A stretch of 64,000 nt of DNA from Melaminivora sp034675505 (GTDB taxonomy: Bacteria; Pseudomonadota; Gammaproteobacteria; Burkholderiales; Burkholderiaceae_C), in assembly GCA_034675505.1 (NCBI GenBank), contig JAUCDD010000023.1:140144-204143 (forward strand), given 5' to 3'. The stretch's first letter is position 1, and every line of letters begins with the position of its first letter. Shown here piece by piece: positions 18,510-27,207 of the stretch. Under the pieces are notes generated by a model. That model saw only the letters and a list, made by a program, of their open reading frames with translations. It ran no database searches and was not told the origin of the DNA. The position numbers were made by a program, and so were the translations under genes.

Positions 18510-18529
18510 ATTGCTATGAATAATATAGC
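18510..18529. repeat. Dispersed GCTAT dyad repeat, palindromic core
   Basis: GCTAT-GAATAAT-ATAGC, the core dyad of the dispersed element, between the Nudix gene stop and the symporter start (both on the minus strand). The longer upstream arm is not evident. Confidence 0.55.
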
Positions 18530-18535
18530 CCGGCG

Positions 18536-19360
18536 CTACCACCCATAGAACTGGGCCAGCACCAGCGCCGCCTCGGGCGTGAACGCGCCCGCCGCAAGCA
18601 GCGCCTGCACCCGGGGGTGTTCCAGGCAGGCGAAGGCCTGCACCTCGCCATCCTGGTTGGCCGGCTGCAGCTGGGCGGGCACGGCGGCGTGGAACCACGC
18701 GATGGTCTCGTCCATCCAGCCGCAGCCCGGGCCGCCGTCGTCGCAGGGGCGCGCCAGCCGCACCTGGCCGCCAGCGCGCAGGCCGGGCAGCTGCGCCAGG
18801 CGCAGGCCGGCCTCTTCCCAGGTTTCGCGCGCCAGGGCGCCGTCCAGGTCGTCGCCGGCGGCGACCATGCCGCCTACCAGGGTGTCCCAGGCCAGCGGGT
18901 GCGTGGGCTTGGTGTGCGCGCGCTGCTGCACCCACAGGCGCGCGCCGCCTGCAGCGCCGCCCACCAGGTGCACCGCCTGGGTGGCCACGCCCAGCACGCG
19001 CAGCGCGCCGCGCTCCACGCTGGCCAGCAGGCGGCCGTCCGGCGCGCGCACCGCCACCTGCTCGCCGCGCCAGGGGCCGCAGCGTGCGGCGCGGCGCAGC
19101 GCGTGCGCCAGCGCGTCCAGCGCCGCCGTGCCGGGCGCGCCGTAAAGGCGCCAGGCGGGGCGGCCGCCGCACTCCACTTTTGATAGCTGAGTGCCGGCCA
19201 GCGACGCCGGCTGGCGGGCGATTTCATCCAAAAGGCCGGGCGCCACGCTGCCGATGGGCTCTTCGCCCAGCAGCAGCGGCAGGCGCGCGGCGGGCAGCGG
19301 CTGGTGCGCCTGGGCGCGCGCTGCGGCCAGCCAGGCCGGCGGGGGACCGGCCCAGGTCAC
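18536..19360 (-). CDS. Nudix hydrolase with N-terminal DUF4743-type domain
   Basis: 274 residues. An N-terminal DUF4743-like domain (about 20-120, as in thiamine-pyrophosphokinase-linked Nudix proteins) is followed by a Nudix domain with the box GGMVAAGDDLDGALARETWE ending EAGL. The box has the REUxEExGU core, but the usual first Glu (GX5E) is Asp. It starts at GTG 19360, which overlaps the stop of the upstream quinone oxidoreductase in a GTGA junction, so the two are coupled. Residues around LLDEIARQPASLAGTQLSKVE are encoded by an in-frame copy of the dispersed repeat. The substrate is unknown; a nucleoside diphosphate derivative is expected for the family. Confidence 0.85.
   Translation of the reverse strand: MTWAGPPPAWLAAARAQAHQPLPAARLPLLLGEEPIGSVAPGLLDEIARQPASLAGTQLSKVECGGRPAWRLYGAPGTAALDALAHALRRAARCGPWRGEQVAVRAPDGRLLASVERGALRVLGVATQAVHLVGGAAGGARLWVQQRAHTKPTHPLAWDTLVGGMVAAGDDLDGALARETWEEAGLRLAQLPGLRAGGQVRLARPCDDGGPGCGWMDETIAWFHAAVPAQLQPANQDGEVQAFACLEHPRVQALLAAGAFTPEAALVLAQFYGW
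19176..19236 (-). repeat. Dispersed GCTAT dyad repeat, intragenic copy in the Nudix gene
   Basis: On the minus strand it begins GGCCTTTTGGATG, continues through a CCAGCCGGCG part and ends CTCAGCTATCAAAAG. It has the same architecture as the intergenic copies and is in frame, coding the segment that includes TQLSKVE. Confidence 0.6.
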
Positions 19361-20343
19361 TGCAGCGTCAGGATGGTCGAGCCGGTGGTCTTGCGCGCCT
19401 CCAGGTCGCGGTGCGCCTGCTGCACCTGTTCGAGCGGGTAGCGCTGCGCGATGTGGATCTGCACCTGGCCGCTAGCCACCACAGCGAACAGCTCGTCGGC
19501 CATGGCCTGGGTCGCTTCCCGCGTGCGGATGTGGCTGAACAGCGTCTGGCGCGTGACGTACAGCGAGCCCTTGGCGCCCAGCAGGCCGGGCGCGAACGGC
19601 GGCACCGGCCCGGAGGCGTTGCCGAAGCTGGCCATCAGCCCGAACGGGCGCAGGCAGTCCAGCGACTTGTCCCAGGTGTCCTGGCCCACCGAGTCGTAGA
19701 CCACCTTGACGCCCTTGCCGCCAGTGATGTCCTTGACGCGCGCGGCGAAGTCCTCGCTGCGGTAATTGATGGCGTGCGCTGCGCCACTCTTCAGCGCCAG
19801 CTGGCACTTTTCGTCGCTGCCTGCGGTGGCGATCAGCTTGAGGCCCAGGGCGCGCGCCCACTGGCAGGCGATCAGCCCGACGCCGCCCGCGGCGGCGTGG
19901 AACAGCACGTGGTCGCCCGGCTGCAGGCCCTCCACGGGCAGCGTCTTCTTCAGCAGGTACTGCGCCGTCAGGCCCTTGAGCATCATGGCGGCGCCGGTCT
20001 CGAAATCGATGGCGTCCGGCAGCTTGCACACGCAGGTGGCCGGCATGACGCGCACTTCGCAGTAGCTGCCCGGCGGGTTGCTGGCGTAGGCGGCACGGTC
20101 GCCCACGGCCAGGTGCGCGACGCCCTCGCCCACGGCCTCGATCACGCCGGCGGCCTCCATGCCGATGGTGGCCGGCATGTCCAGCGGGTACAGGCCGGTG
20201 CGGTGGTACACGTCGATGAAGTTCAGCCCGATGGCGTGGTGGCGGATGCGCACCTCGCCTGGCCCGGGCGAGCCCACTGCTACGTCAACGAGCTGCAGCT
20301 GCTCGGGGCCGCCGTGCTGGCGGATCTGGATGGCGCGGGTCAT
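19357..20343 (-). CDS. qor: NADPH:quinone oxidoreductase (zeta-crystallin type)
   Basis: 328-residue MDR-superfamily oxidoreductase without zinc ligands. The N-terminus TRAIQIRQHGGPEQLQLVDV, the segment HAIGLNFIDVYHRTGLYPL and the nucleotide-binding loop HAAAGGVGLIACQWA are typical of Qor. It likely reduces quinones with NADPH. The start is the ATG at 20343. The stop overlaps the Nudix start (GTGA), so the two form an operon. The MITE-like element lies 28 bp upstream of the ATG and so separates this operon from any natural promoter further out, unless the element carries one. Confidence 0.92.
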   Translation of the reverse strand: MTRAIQIRQHGGPEQLQLVDVAVGSPGPGEVRIRHHAIGLNFIDVYHRTGLYPLDMPATIGMEAAGVIEAVGEGVAHLAVGDRAAYASNPPGSYCEVRVMPATCVCKLPDAIDFETGAAMMLKGLTAQYLLKKTLPVEGLQPGDHVLFHAAAGGVGLIACQWARALGLKLIATAGSDEKCQLALKSGAAHAINYRSEDFAARVKDITGGKGVKVVYDSVGQDTWDKSLDCLRPFGLMASFGNASGPVPPFAPGLLGAKGSLYVTRQTLFSHIRTREATQAMADELFAVVASGQVQIHIAQRYPLEQVQQAHRDLEARKTTGSTILTLQ

Positions 20344-20402
20344 GCGATGTCTTTCCTGGAGTGGGGGCTTGAGAGCCTGTTCATGATCTTTTCATCCTGC
20401 CC

Positions 20403-20502
20403 GTTGCCCCGCCTGGGGCCCAGGTGCAAGAAGCAAAGCGCAGTCGGGCTGGTGGCCCGGCGAGCATTTGCGCCGCCGCAGATGGGCCCCAGGCGGGGCA
20501 AC
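20403..20502. repeat. Internal hairpin A of the MITE-like element
   Basis: Arms of 20 bp: GTTGCCCCGCCTGGGGCCCA and its exact reverse complement, separated by 60 nt. Confidence 0.85.
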
Positions 20503-20509
20503 CCTTTGG

Positions 20510-20608
20510 GCAAGGCAGCAAACAGCCGCATCCGGCGTTGCCCGCCTTGCCCAGGCCGCCAGCATGGGCTGCGGCGGGCGCCTTGGCTGCGGCTGTTTGC
20601 TGCCTTGC
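20510..20608. repeat. Internal hairpin B of the MITE-like element
   Basis: Arms of 20 bp: GCAAGGCAGCAAACAGCCGC and its exact reverse complement, separated by 59 nt. Confidence 0.85.
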
Positions 20609-20709
20609 GGGCAGGATGAAAAGATCATGAACAGGCTCTTAGATGCCAGCGGCGATCGTGCCACGTCCGGCCCGGCCGCGCCGGCGCGGGGCTCAAGCCC
20701 TCCGGCGGC

Positions 20710-23370
20710 TCAGGCGCGGCTGCGCGCTGCCAGCCAGGCCTCGAAGTCGGCCACCGGCATGGGCCGCGCGAGCAGGAATCCCTGGTAGCTGCCGCAGGCA
20801 TGGGCGCGCAGGAAGTCGTACTGCTCGCGCGTCTCCACGCCCTCGGCCACCACGTCCAGCTGCAGGTTGCGCGCCATGCCCAGGATGGTCTGCACGACCA
20901 CGTCGCCGCTGTGGCTCTCGCCCAGCTGCTGCACGAAGGAGCGGTCGATCTTGAGCCGGTGTAGCGGCAGCCGCGTGAGGTAGGCCAGCGAGGAGTAGCC
21001 GGTGCCGAAGTCGTCCACCGCGAAGCGCACGCCCCGGGTGCGCAGCAGGTGCATCTTGGCGATGGAGTCGTTCATGTCCTCCAGCACCAGCGTCTCGGTC
21101 AGCTCCAGCTCCAGCCGGTGCGCGCGCGCGCCGCTGGCGGACAGGCACTGCACCACCGTGTCGGTGAAGTCGGCGCGGCGGAACTGCCGGGTGCTGACGT
21201 TGACGCTCAGGCACAGCTCGCGCAGCCGCGCGTCGCCCTGCCAGCGCGCCAGCAGCTCGCACGCGCTTTGCAGCACCCAGCGGCCCATGGGCACGATGAG
21301 CTCGCTCTCCTCGGCCACGGCGATGAACTGGCCGGGCGCCACCAGCCCGCGCTGCGGGTGCTGCCAGCGCAGCAGCACCTCGGCGCCGGTCACGGCGCCC
21401 TGGGCGTCCAGCTGGGGCTGCAGGTGCAGGCGCAGCTGCCCGCCGGGCACGGCCTGCTTCAGGTCGGCCACCAGCTGGGCGCGCTCGCTCAGGCTCACCT
21501 GCATGGCGGGGTCGAAGAAGCACACGGCGTTGCCGCGCCGCGCCTTGGCCTCGTACATGGCGATGTCGGCTTGCTTGAGCACCTCCACGGCGCTCTGCTG
21601 CACCGGCCCGAACAAGGTGGCGCCGACGCTGGCGCTGCCGTGGTGGACATGGGCGCCCAGCGCGTAGGGGCGCGCCAGCAGCGCCACGATCTGGTCGGCC
21701 ACGGCCTGCGCCTGCTCGCGCGCCGCCGCGGCGTCGCCGGCCAGCTGCAGCAGCGTCACCACGAACTCGTCGCCGCCCAGGCGCGCCACCACGTCGCCGG
21801 CCCGCACCCCGGCCTGCAGGCGACGGCCGGCCTGCTGCAGCAGCAGGTCGCCCATTTCGTGGCCCAGGGTGTCGTTGAGCGTCTTGAAGTGGTCCAGGTC
21901 GATGAACAGCACCGCGCCGTGGCTGGCGGAGGCGGCGCATTGGGTGCAGGCCTGGTCGATGCGCTGCAGCAGCAGGCGCCGGTTGGGCAGCCCGGTCAGG
22001 GGGTCGTAGAACGCCAGGTGCTCGACCGCCGCCGTGGCCTGGCGCAGCTCCGTCACGTCGTGGTAGACGATCACCAGGCCGCCATCGGGCGTGGGACGCT
22101 CGGTGATCTGCACGTAGCGCCCGCTGGGCAGGCGCTGCTCCAGCACGCCTTGCGGGTGGGCCTGCAGGCGCTGCTCGACCCAGTCGCGCTTGGCCTCGGG
22201 GCTGGCGCCGGGCAGGTGGTAGTGCACGGTGGTCTGCAGCACGCGGCGGAAGGCCACGCCCGGCTGCATGACGGCGGACAGCCAGGGGAAGAACTCCTCG
22301 AAGCGGGGGTTCCACTGCACCACGCCGCGATGGGCATCCAGCAGCAGGAAGCCGCTGACCATGGCGCCCAGCGCCTGGTCCAGCAGCGCCTTGGACTGCG
22401 CCACCACGGCGCGGGCGCTTTGCATGCGGGCGATGTTGGCCGCCGCCACGGCGCCGGCCAGCACCATGGTCGCGCCCAGCAGCAGCGCCGCGCCGCCGAT
22501 GGCCAGCGCCTGCTCGGTCCAGCCGGCCAGCACGGCCTCGCGCGGCAGGCTGGCGGTGACCCACAGGTCGTCATACATCAGCCTGCGGGCCGCCACCAGG
22601 CCGGGTTCGCCGCGCAGCCGCGTGGGGCCCTGCCAGCCGGCGCCGCCAGGCGCGCCCAGCTGCTGCAGCGGCGCGCCGCTGGCATGGGCCCGCTCCATCA
22701 GCCCCTGGGGCGGCGCCAGCCCGATCAGCAGCGCGCCCTGGGCGCGCTCCAGCGTCAGCTCCAGGTGCGATTGCGGCATGCCCTGCAGCAGCACGTTGAC
22801 CAACCCGTCCACGGGCACCTGCGCCACGGCCAGCAGGCGCTGCCCGCCAGGCAGCCGCAGCGGGCGCGCCAGGTGGATCACGCGCTCGGCGCTGCGCGTG
22901 TTCAGCACCGGGTTGCCGACCACCAGCATCGGCACCGCCGTGGCCAGCGCCTGGGCGATGAAGTCGGCCGGGGGCAGGTCGGCCTGGCCCGCCTGCGCTG
23001 CCGAGGATGTCACCAGCGGGGCGCCGGACTCGTCCAGCAGCATGACGCTGCGCACCGCTAGGTTCTGCCGGGCTATGGCCGCCAGCAGCGGCGCGGCGGC
23101 GCGGGCGCGCGCCTGTGCATCGCGGCCCTCGGCGCCGGCGAGCAGCTCCTCGGTGGTAGCCAGCAACACGTCCAGCGCCAGCAGGGTGCGGTTCATGCCG
23201 ACCTCGGCGCCCGTGGCCACGCGCGACAGCTGCTTGGCCTGCTCGGCCAGCTCGGCGTTGCGCTGGCTCCACAGCAGCGCCGCGACGGCCAGCAGCAGCC
23301 CCGCCACCAGCGCCGCCACCAGCCCCCAGATGCCCACCATCAGCCGGTGGCGCGGGCGCCAGGCGCTCAT
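20710..23370 (-). CDS. Membrane-bound PAS-GGDEF-EAL sensor protein
   Basis: 886 residues. A transmembrane segment (about 11-33), a periplasmic sensor region (34-288), a second transmembrane segment (289-311), a PAS-like domain (325-440), GGDEF (453-625) and EAL (650-880). The cyclase signature GGDEF is intact at 532-536, so diguanylate cyclase activity is plausible. The EAL signature reads EVL in GAEVLLRW, but later phosphodiesterase motifs are conserved (DDFGTGYSSLAYL and LKIDRSFV). The ATG at 23370 overlaps the TGA of the upstream TRAP-type binding-protein gene by 4 bp. This coupling suggests that the binding protein passes a ligand signal to the periplasmic domain. The signal is unknown. 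Confidence 0.93.
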   Translation of the reverse strand: MSAWRPRHRLMVGIWGLVAALVAGLLLAVAALLWSQRNAELAEQAKQLSRVATGAEVGMNRTLLALDVLLATTEELLAGAEGRDAQARARAAAPLLAAIARQNLAVRSVMLLDESGAPLVTSSAAQAGQADLPPADFIAQALATAVPMLVVGNPVLNTRSAERVIHLARPLRLPGGQRLLAVAQVPVDGLVNVLLQGMPQSHLELTLERAQGALLIGLAPPQGLMERAHASGAPLQQLGAPGGAGWQGPTRLRGEPGLVAARRLMYDDLWVTASLPREAVLAGWTEQALAIGGAALLLGATMVLAGAVAAANIARMQSARAVVAQSKALLDQALGAMVSGFLLLDAHRGVVQWNPRFEEFFPWLSAVMQPGVAFRRVLQTTVHYHLPGASPEAKRDWVEQRLQAHPQGVLEQRLPSGRYVQITERPTPDGGLVIVYHDVTELRQATAAVEHLAFYDPLTGLPNRRLLLQRIDQACTQCAASASHGAVLFIDLDHFKTLNDTLGHEMGDLLLQQAGRRLQAGVRAGDVVARLGGDEFVVTLLQLAGDAAAAREQAQAVADQIVALLARPYALGAHVHHGSASVGATLFGPVQQSAVEVLKQADIAMYEAKARRGNAVCFFDPAMQVSLSERAQLVADLKQAVPGGQLRLHLQPQLDAQGAVTGAEVLLRWQHPQRGLVAPGQFIAVAEESELIVPMGRWVLQSACELLARWQGDARLRELCLSVNVSTRQFRRADFTDTVVQCLSASGARAHRLELELTETLVLEDMNDSIAKMHLLRTRGVRFAVDDFGTGYSSLAYLTRLPLHRLKIDRSFVQQLGESHSGDVVVQTILGMARNLQLDVVAEGVETREQYDFLRAHACGSYQGFLLARPMPVADFEAWLAARSRA

Positions 23371-24479
23371 GGGCTGGCGGCCGGCAGTTCGATGCCGCGC
23401 ACCGGGGCGAGCGTGCGCTGCCACAGCTCGGCGCAGCGCGGGCCGCAGCGCTCCAGCCAGCGCGGCAGCACCGTGCCGCGCAGCACCTGCAGGCGCAGCG
23501 CGTCGTCCTGCGGGCTGGTCAGCACCAGCGACATGGCGCCGCGCCGGCCCTGCGAGCAGGCCGAATGGCCGGTGTTGCAGGCCAGGCCCTGGGCCGTCTC
23601 CTGCTGGGCGTTGGCCCAGATGGCCGCCTCCAGGCGCGGCAACTCGGTGCGCAGCAGCTGCCGCAGATCCTCGGGCAGGGCCTGCCAGGCGGTGCGGTTG
23701 GCGCCGAAGATCGCCAGGCCCCAGGTGACGGGCATGGCGTGCAGGTAGCGCGCATGCTGGTGCAGCCCTATGGTGTTGCCGGACATGGTGCCCGTCACCG
23801 CGCAGTCCAGGCTGGCGCTTTGCATGCTCTGCGCCACCTGGGAAAAGGGCAGCAGCCGGGGCTTGCCGCCCAGGGCGGTCACGAAGTCGCCCTGCGCCGC
23901 CGAGGCCACGCGCACCGTGCGCCCGCGCACTTCGGCCAGGCCGCCCAGGCGCTCGCGGCAAAACAGCACCTGCGCCGGATAGACGTAGATGGCCAGCGGC
24001 TCCACGCCCTGCTCGGTGCGCAGCGCCTGCTCCAGCGCCGGGCGCAGCGCGGCCAGCGTGGTGCGCAGCGTGGCCATGTCGGGGTTCAGGCCGGGCAGGT
24101 CGGCGGCGGTGTACTGGGGGTACTGGGCCGTGAGCGAACTCATCAACACCGTGCCGAACGGCACCACGCCCAGCTGCAGCAGCCGCATCATGTCGCTGCC
24201 GGGCACGCCTGCGCGGTCGAAGGGGACGATGTCGGCCGCGTAGCGCCCGCCGCTCAGCCGCTCCAGGTCGCGGGTCCAGAACGGCGCTTCAAGCTGCGTG
24301 TATTGCGTAACGCCGGCCAGGCCGCCAACGATGCGCAGGCGCAGCGCCACGTCGGCGCCCGCCGCGCTGGCACTGGCGCCGGCCCCTGCCAGCAACCACG
24401 CCAGCGCCAGCGCTGCCAGGCGGGCCGCCAGGCGCCGCAGCCTGGTTGCCAGGCTGGCCGGATGCGGGGGGGAGGCCAT
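23367..24479 (-). CDS. TRAP-type periplasmic binding protein coupled to the GGDEF-EAL sensor
   Basis: 370 residues of the DctP/TAXI-like TRAP binding family. A signal peptide (about 1-40) ends near ASASAAGADV. Motifs include LLQLGVVPFGTVLMSSLTAQ, ADLPGLNPDMATL and the ligand-pocket region LGGLAEVRGRTVRVASAAQG. An unusual insertion with two cysteines (LACNTGHSACSQGRRG) lies at about 300-315, and a further pair (CGPRC) near 345; these may form disulfides in the periplasm. No TRAP permease genes are adjacent. Instead the stop overlaps the start of the GGDEF-EAL gene, which points to a sensing role rather than transport. Confidence 0.85.
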   Translation of the reverse strand: MASPPHPASLATRLRRLAARLAALALAWLLAGAGASASAAGADVALRLRIVGGLAGVTQYTQLEAPFWTRDLERLSGGRYAADIVPFDRAGVPGSDMMRLLQLGVVPFGTVLMSSLTAQYPQYTAADLPGLNPDMATLRTTLAALRPALEQALRTEQGVEPLAIYVYPAQVLFCRERLGGLAEVRGRTVRVASAAQGDFVTALGGKPRLLPFSQVAQSMQSASLDCAVTGTMSGNTIGLHQHARYLHAMPVTWGLAIFGANRTAWQALPEDLRQLLRTELPRLEAAIWANAQQETAQGLACNTGHSACSQGRRGAMSLVLTSPQDDALRLQVLRGTVLPRWLERCGPRCAELWQRTLAPVRGIELPAASP

Positions 24480-24506
24480 GGCGTTGCGCTCCGGTTCGGC
24501 CGTGGG

Positions 24507-25310
24507 TCAGAAGGTGCCCGGGTAGGCGCCGCCGTCGGCCAGCACGTTCTGGCCGGTGATGTAGCCGGCCTGCATGCTGCACAGGAACGCGCAGATGGCG
24601 CCGAACTCCTGGGGCGAGCCGAAGCGGCCTGCGGGTATGCGCGCCTGCTGCACCTGGCGCTCGTGCTGCAGGTCGTGGCCGGCGCGCTCGGCGGCTGCGT
24701 GCAGCGTGGCCGCCAGGCGGTCGGTATCGAAGCGGCCGGGCAGCAGGTTGTTGATGGTCACGCCGTGCGCCGCGATGGCGCTGCTGCGTGCCACGCCGGC
24801 GACGAAGCCCGTCAGGCCGCTGCGCGCGCCGTTGGACAAGCCCAGGATGTCGATGGGCGCCTTCACCGCGCTGGAGGTGATGTTGACGATGCGCCCGAAG
24901 CCGCGCTGCGCCATGCCGTCCACCGTGGCGCGGATCAACTCGATGGGCGTCAGCATGTTGGCCTCCACCGCGTCCAGCCAGGCCTGGCGGTCCCAGTGGC
25001 GGAAGTCGCCGGGCGGCGGGCCGCCGGCGTTGGTCACGACGATATCGAAGTCCGGGCCCGGGCCGCCGGCGGCGTCCAGCACGGCGGCACGGCCCTGCGC
25101 GGTGGTGATGTCAGCGGCGACGGCGATGACGCGGGCGGCCGCACCGCCTGCCAGGGCCAGCTGCCCGGCAGCCGCCTGCAGGGCCTGGGCGCCGCGTGCG
25201 TTGATCACCAGGTGGACGCCCTCGCGCACCAGCGCCTGGGCGCATCCCAGCCCCAGGCCCTTGCTCGCCCCGCATACCAACGCCCATCTGCCTGCGATGC
25301 CCAGATCCAT
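24507..25310 (-). CDS. Atypical short-chain dehydrogenase/reductase
   Basis: 267 residues. The Rossmann motif is CGASKGLGLGCA (usual TGxxxGxG) and NAGG is present. The catalytic Ser lies in NITSSAVKAP, but at the position of the YxxxK dyad the sequence reads LSNGARSG, so the usual Tyr and Lys are missing. The same pattern is known to me in a subgroup of SDRs related to 3-oxoacyl-ACP reductases. Catalysis may differ or be absent. The start is the ATG at 25310 (MDLGIAGRWALVCGASK). It lies 27 bp upstream of the TRAP binding-protein gene on the same strand and may be part of that operon. Confidence 0.87.
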   Translation of the reverse strand: MDLGIAGRWALVCGASKGLGLGCAQALVREGVHLVINARGAQALQAAAGQLALAGGAAARVIAVAADITTAQGRAAVLDAAGGPGPDFDIVVTNAGGPPPGDFRHWDRQAWLDAVEANMLTPIELIRATVDGMAQRGFGRIVNITSSAVKAPIDILGLSNGARSGLTGFVAGVARSSAIAAHGVTINNLLPGRFDTDRLAATLHAAAERAGHDLQHERQVQQARIPAGRFGSPQEFGAICAFLCSMQAGYITGQNVLADGGAYPGTF

Positions 25311-25425
25311 GTCGACCCTCCCGTGCGGCCTGCCGGTGGCGGCTCGCCTTAACAATCTGATACGGCATGGTAGCTGGGGACGGGGCCTGCGGCAACGACC
25401 GCGCGCGCGCCGTCCGGCGCGTCGC

Positions 25426-27207
25426 TCAGAAACTCTCCCAGTCGTCGGCCGCGCCCGCCGGCGCGGGCGGCGCGGGCCGCACCGGCGCGGCGATGCGGGC
25501 AGCGCCGGCGCCACTGGGCGCAGCCGGGGCTGCGCCGGCGGCGGGGCGCGGCGCGGCGACGGCGCGGGGCCTGGCCGGCGCGGGCGCGCGGCTGCCCGCG
25601 CCGCCGTGCGCGGCCGCGCCCGGCAGCGGGCGCGCGGGCGCCGGCGCAGCCGCTGCTGCGCCGTGCCCGACCTGGAATGCCGAGACCAGCTGCGCCAGGC
25701 GCTGGGCCTGTTCGTGCATGGCGGCGGCGGCGGCGCTGGACTGCTCGACCAGCGCGGCGTTTTGCTGCGTCATCTGGTCCAGGTTGGCCACGGCCTGGTT
25801 GACCTGCGAGATGCCGTCGCGCTGCTCCACCGACGAGGCCGTGATCTCGCCGATCAGGTCGCTCACGCGGCGCACGCTCATGACGATGTCGCTCATGCTC
25901 TGGCCCGCCTGCCCCACCTGGTTGGAGCCCGCCTGCACGTTGTCCACGCTGTCGGTGATGAGCTGCTTGATCTCCTTGGCGGCCGAGGCCGAGCGCTGCG
26001 CCAGGTTGCGCACCTCGCCGGCCACCACGGCAAAGCCCCGGCCCTGCTCGCCGGCGCGGGCTGCTTCGACGGCGGCATTGAGCGCCAGGATGTTGGTCTG
26101 GAAGGCGATGCCGTCGATGACGCCGATGATGTCCGCGATGCGGCGGCTGGAGTTGGTGATCTCCTGCATGCTGGTCACCACCTGCTCCACCACGCGCCCG
26201 CCCTGCTCGGCCGCCTGGGCCGCGTTGGCGGCCAGCTGGTTGGCCTGGCGGGCGGTGTCGGCCGACTGCGTGACGGTGGCCGTGAGCTCCTCCATGCTGG
26301 CGGCGGTTTGCTGCAGGTTGGCCGCCGTCTGCTCGGTGCGCGAGGACAGGTCCTGGTTGCCCGAGGCGATCTCGCTGGAGACGCTGGACATGGATTCGAC
26401 GCCCAGGCGCACCTCGCCCACCATGGTGCGCAGGCGCGCCCCCATGGCCGAGAGCGCGCGCAACAACCGGCCCAGCTCGTCGGGGCGCTGGTCGTGTATG
26501 TCCTGCGTCAGGTCGCCGGCGGCAATGGCATCGGCCAGGCCGACGGCGCGCGCCAGCGGCCCGGTGATGGAGCGCACCAGCAAGCCGGCCAGCGCCATGC
26601 CCAGGCCCACCACCACCAGGGCGATCACGCCGCCCAGCAGCAATGCGCCCTGGCGCTGCTGCTGCGCCGCCTGCTTGGCGCCATCGCGCTGGCGCTCCTG
26701 CAGCTGCGCGTAGCCGTCCTGCTCGCCCACATAGCGCTCGATGGCGGGCATCAGCTTGTCGTCCACCAGCCGGCGCACGGCGTCCAGGTCGCCGGCCGCA
26801 CGCAGCCGCCCGGCTTCGCCGTTGAGCTCCAGCACGGGCTTGCGCATGGCGGCGATGCGCTCCAGCTGGGCCTTGTCCTCCGGCGTGAAGGACTGCTCCT
26901 CGATCTGCTTTTGCACCCCGCTGATGGACTTGATGTCCTCGCCGGCCTGGCGGCGCAGCCGCGCCGACAGGGCCTCGTCCTGCACGCTCACGCCCAGCAG
27001 CGCGCGCTCCACGGCCAGCGCCGACAGGCCCTTCCAGCGCAGCGCCAGGCTCAGGCGGTCCTCGTTGGCCTGGACGATGCGCGCGGCCTCGTCGTCCAGG
27101 TGCATCAGGTAGGCCAGCAGGCCGCCCAGCAGCACCAGCATGCTGGCCAGCAAGCCCAGGATCAGCATCCACAGCTTTCGGCCGACGGACAGGTTGAGGA
27201 AGGTCAT
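25426..27207 (-). CDS. Methyl-accepting chemotaxis protein
   Basis: 593 residues in Tar-like topology. TM1 (about 10-30), a periplasmic four-helix sensor domain (31-185), TM2 (190-213), HAMP, and a long signalling domain with the conserved hairpin tip GIAFQTNILALNAAVEAARAGEQGRGFAVVA. A Pro/Ala-rich linker ends in the C-terminal pentapeptide DWESF (xWxxF), the tether for CheR and CheB. The ATG at 27207 is preceded by GAGGTG. The ligand is unknown. It is divergent from the PHP phosphatase gene, with 221 bp between them. Confidence 0.95.
   Translation of the reverse strand: MTFLNLSVGRKLWMLILGLLASMLVLLGGLLAYLMHLDDEAARIVQANEDRLSLALRWKGLSALAVERALLGVSVQDEALSARLRRQAGEDIKSISGVQKQIEEQSFTPEDKAQLERIAAMRKPVLELNGEAGRLRAAGDLDAVRRLVDDKLMPAIERYVGEQDGYAQLQERQRDGAKQAAQQQRQGALLLGGVIALVVVGLGMALAGLLVRSITGPLARAVGLADAIAAGDLTQDIHDQRPDELGRLLRALSAMGARLRTMVGEVRLGVESMSSVSSEIASGNQDLSSRTEQTAANLQQTAASMEELTATVTQSADTARQANQLAANAAQAAEQGGRVVEQVVTSMQEITNSSRRIADIIGVIDGIAFQTNILALNAAVEAARAGEQGRGFAVVAGEVRNLAQRSASAAKEIKQLITDSVDNVQAGSNQVGQAGQSMSDIVMSVRRVSDLIGEITASSVEQRDGISQVNQAVANLDQMTQQNAALVEQSSAAAAAMHEQAQRLAQLVSAFQVGHGAAAAAPAPARPLPGAAAHGGAGSRAPAPARPRAVAAPRPAAGAAPAAPSGAGAARIAAPVRPAPPAPAGAADDWESF

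Larger units (their letters stand above)
20372..20639. mobile_element. MITE-like element with 32-bp perfect terminal inverted repeats
   Basis: 268-bp non-coding element. The ends are perfect 32-bp inverted repeats, 20372-20403 and 20608-20639, starting AGAGCCTGTTCATGATC. Two further perfect 20-bp inverted repeats lie inside: 20403-20422 with 20483-20502 (60-nt loop), and 20510-20529 with 20589-20608 (59-nt loop). The whole region can therefore fold as two hairpins joined by the paired ends. No protein frame has family features. I see no clear target-site duplication: the flanks are CTTG on the left and TAG on the right. The ends may relate to an IS5-like transposase, but that is unproven. Confidence 0.85.

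Noticed and set aside
20345..20650. Open frames crossing the MITE-like element
   Set aside because: They run through perfect inverted repeats in both directions and have no protein features.
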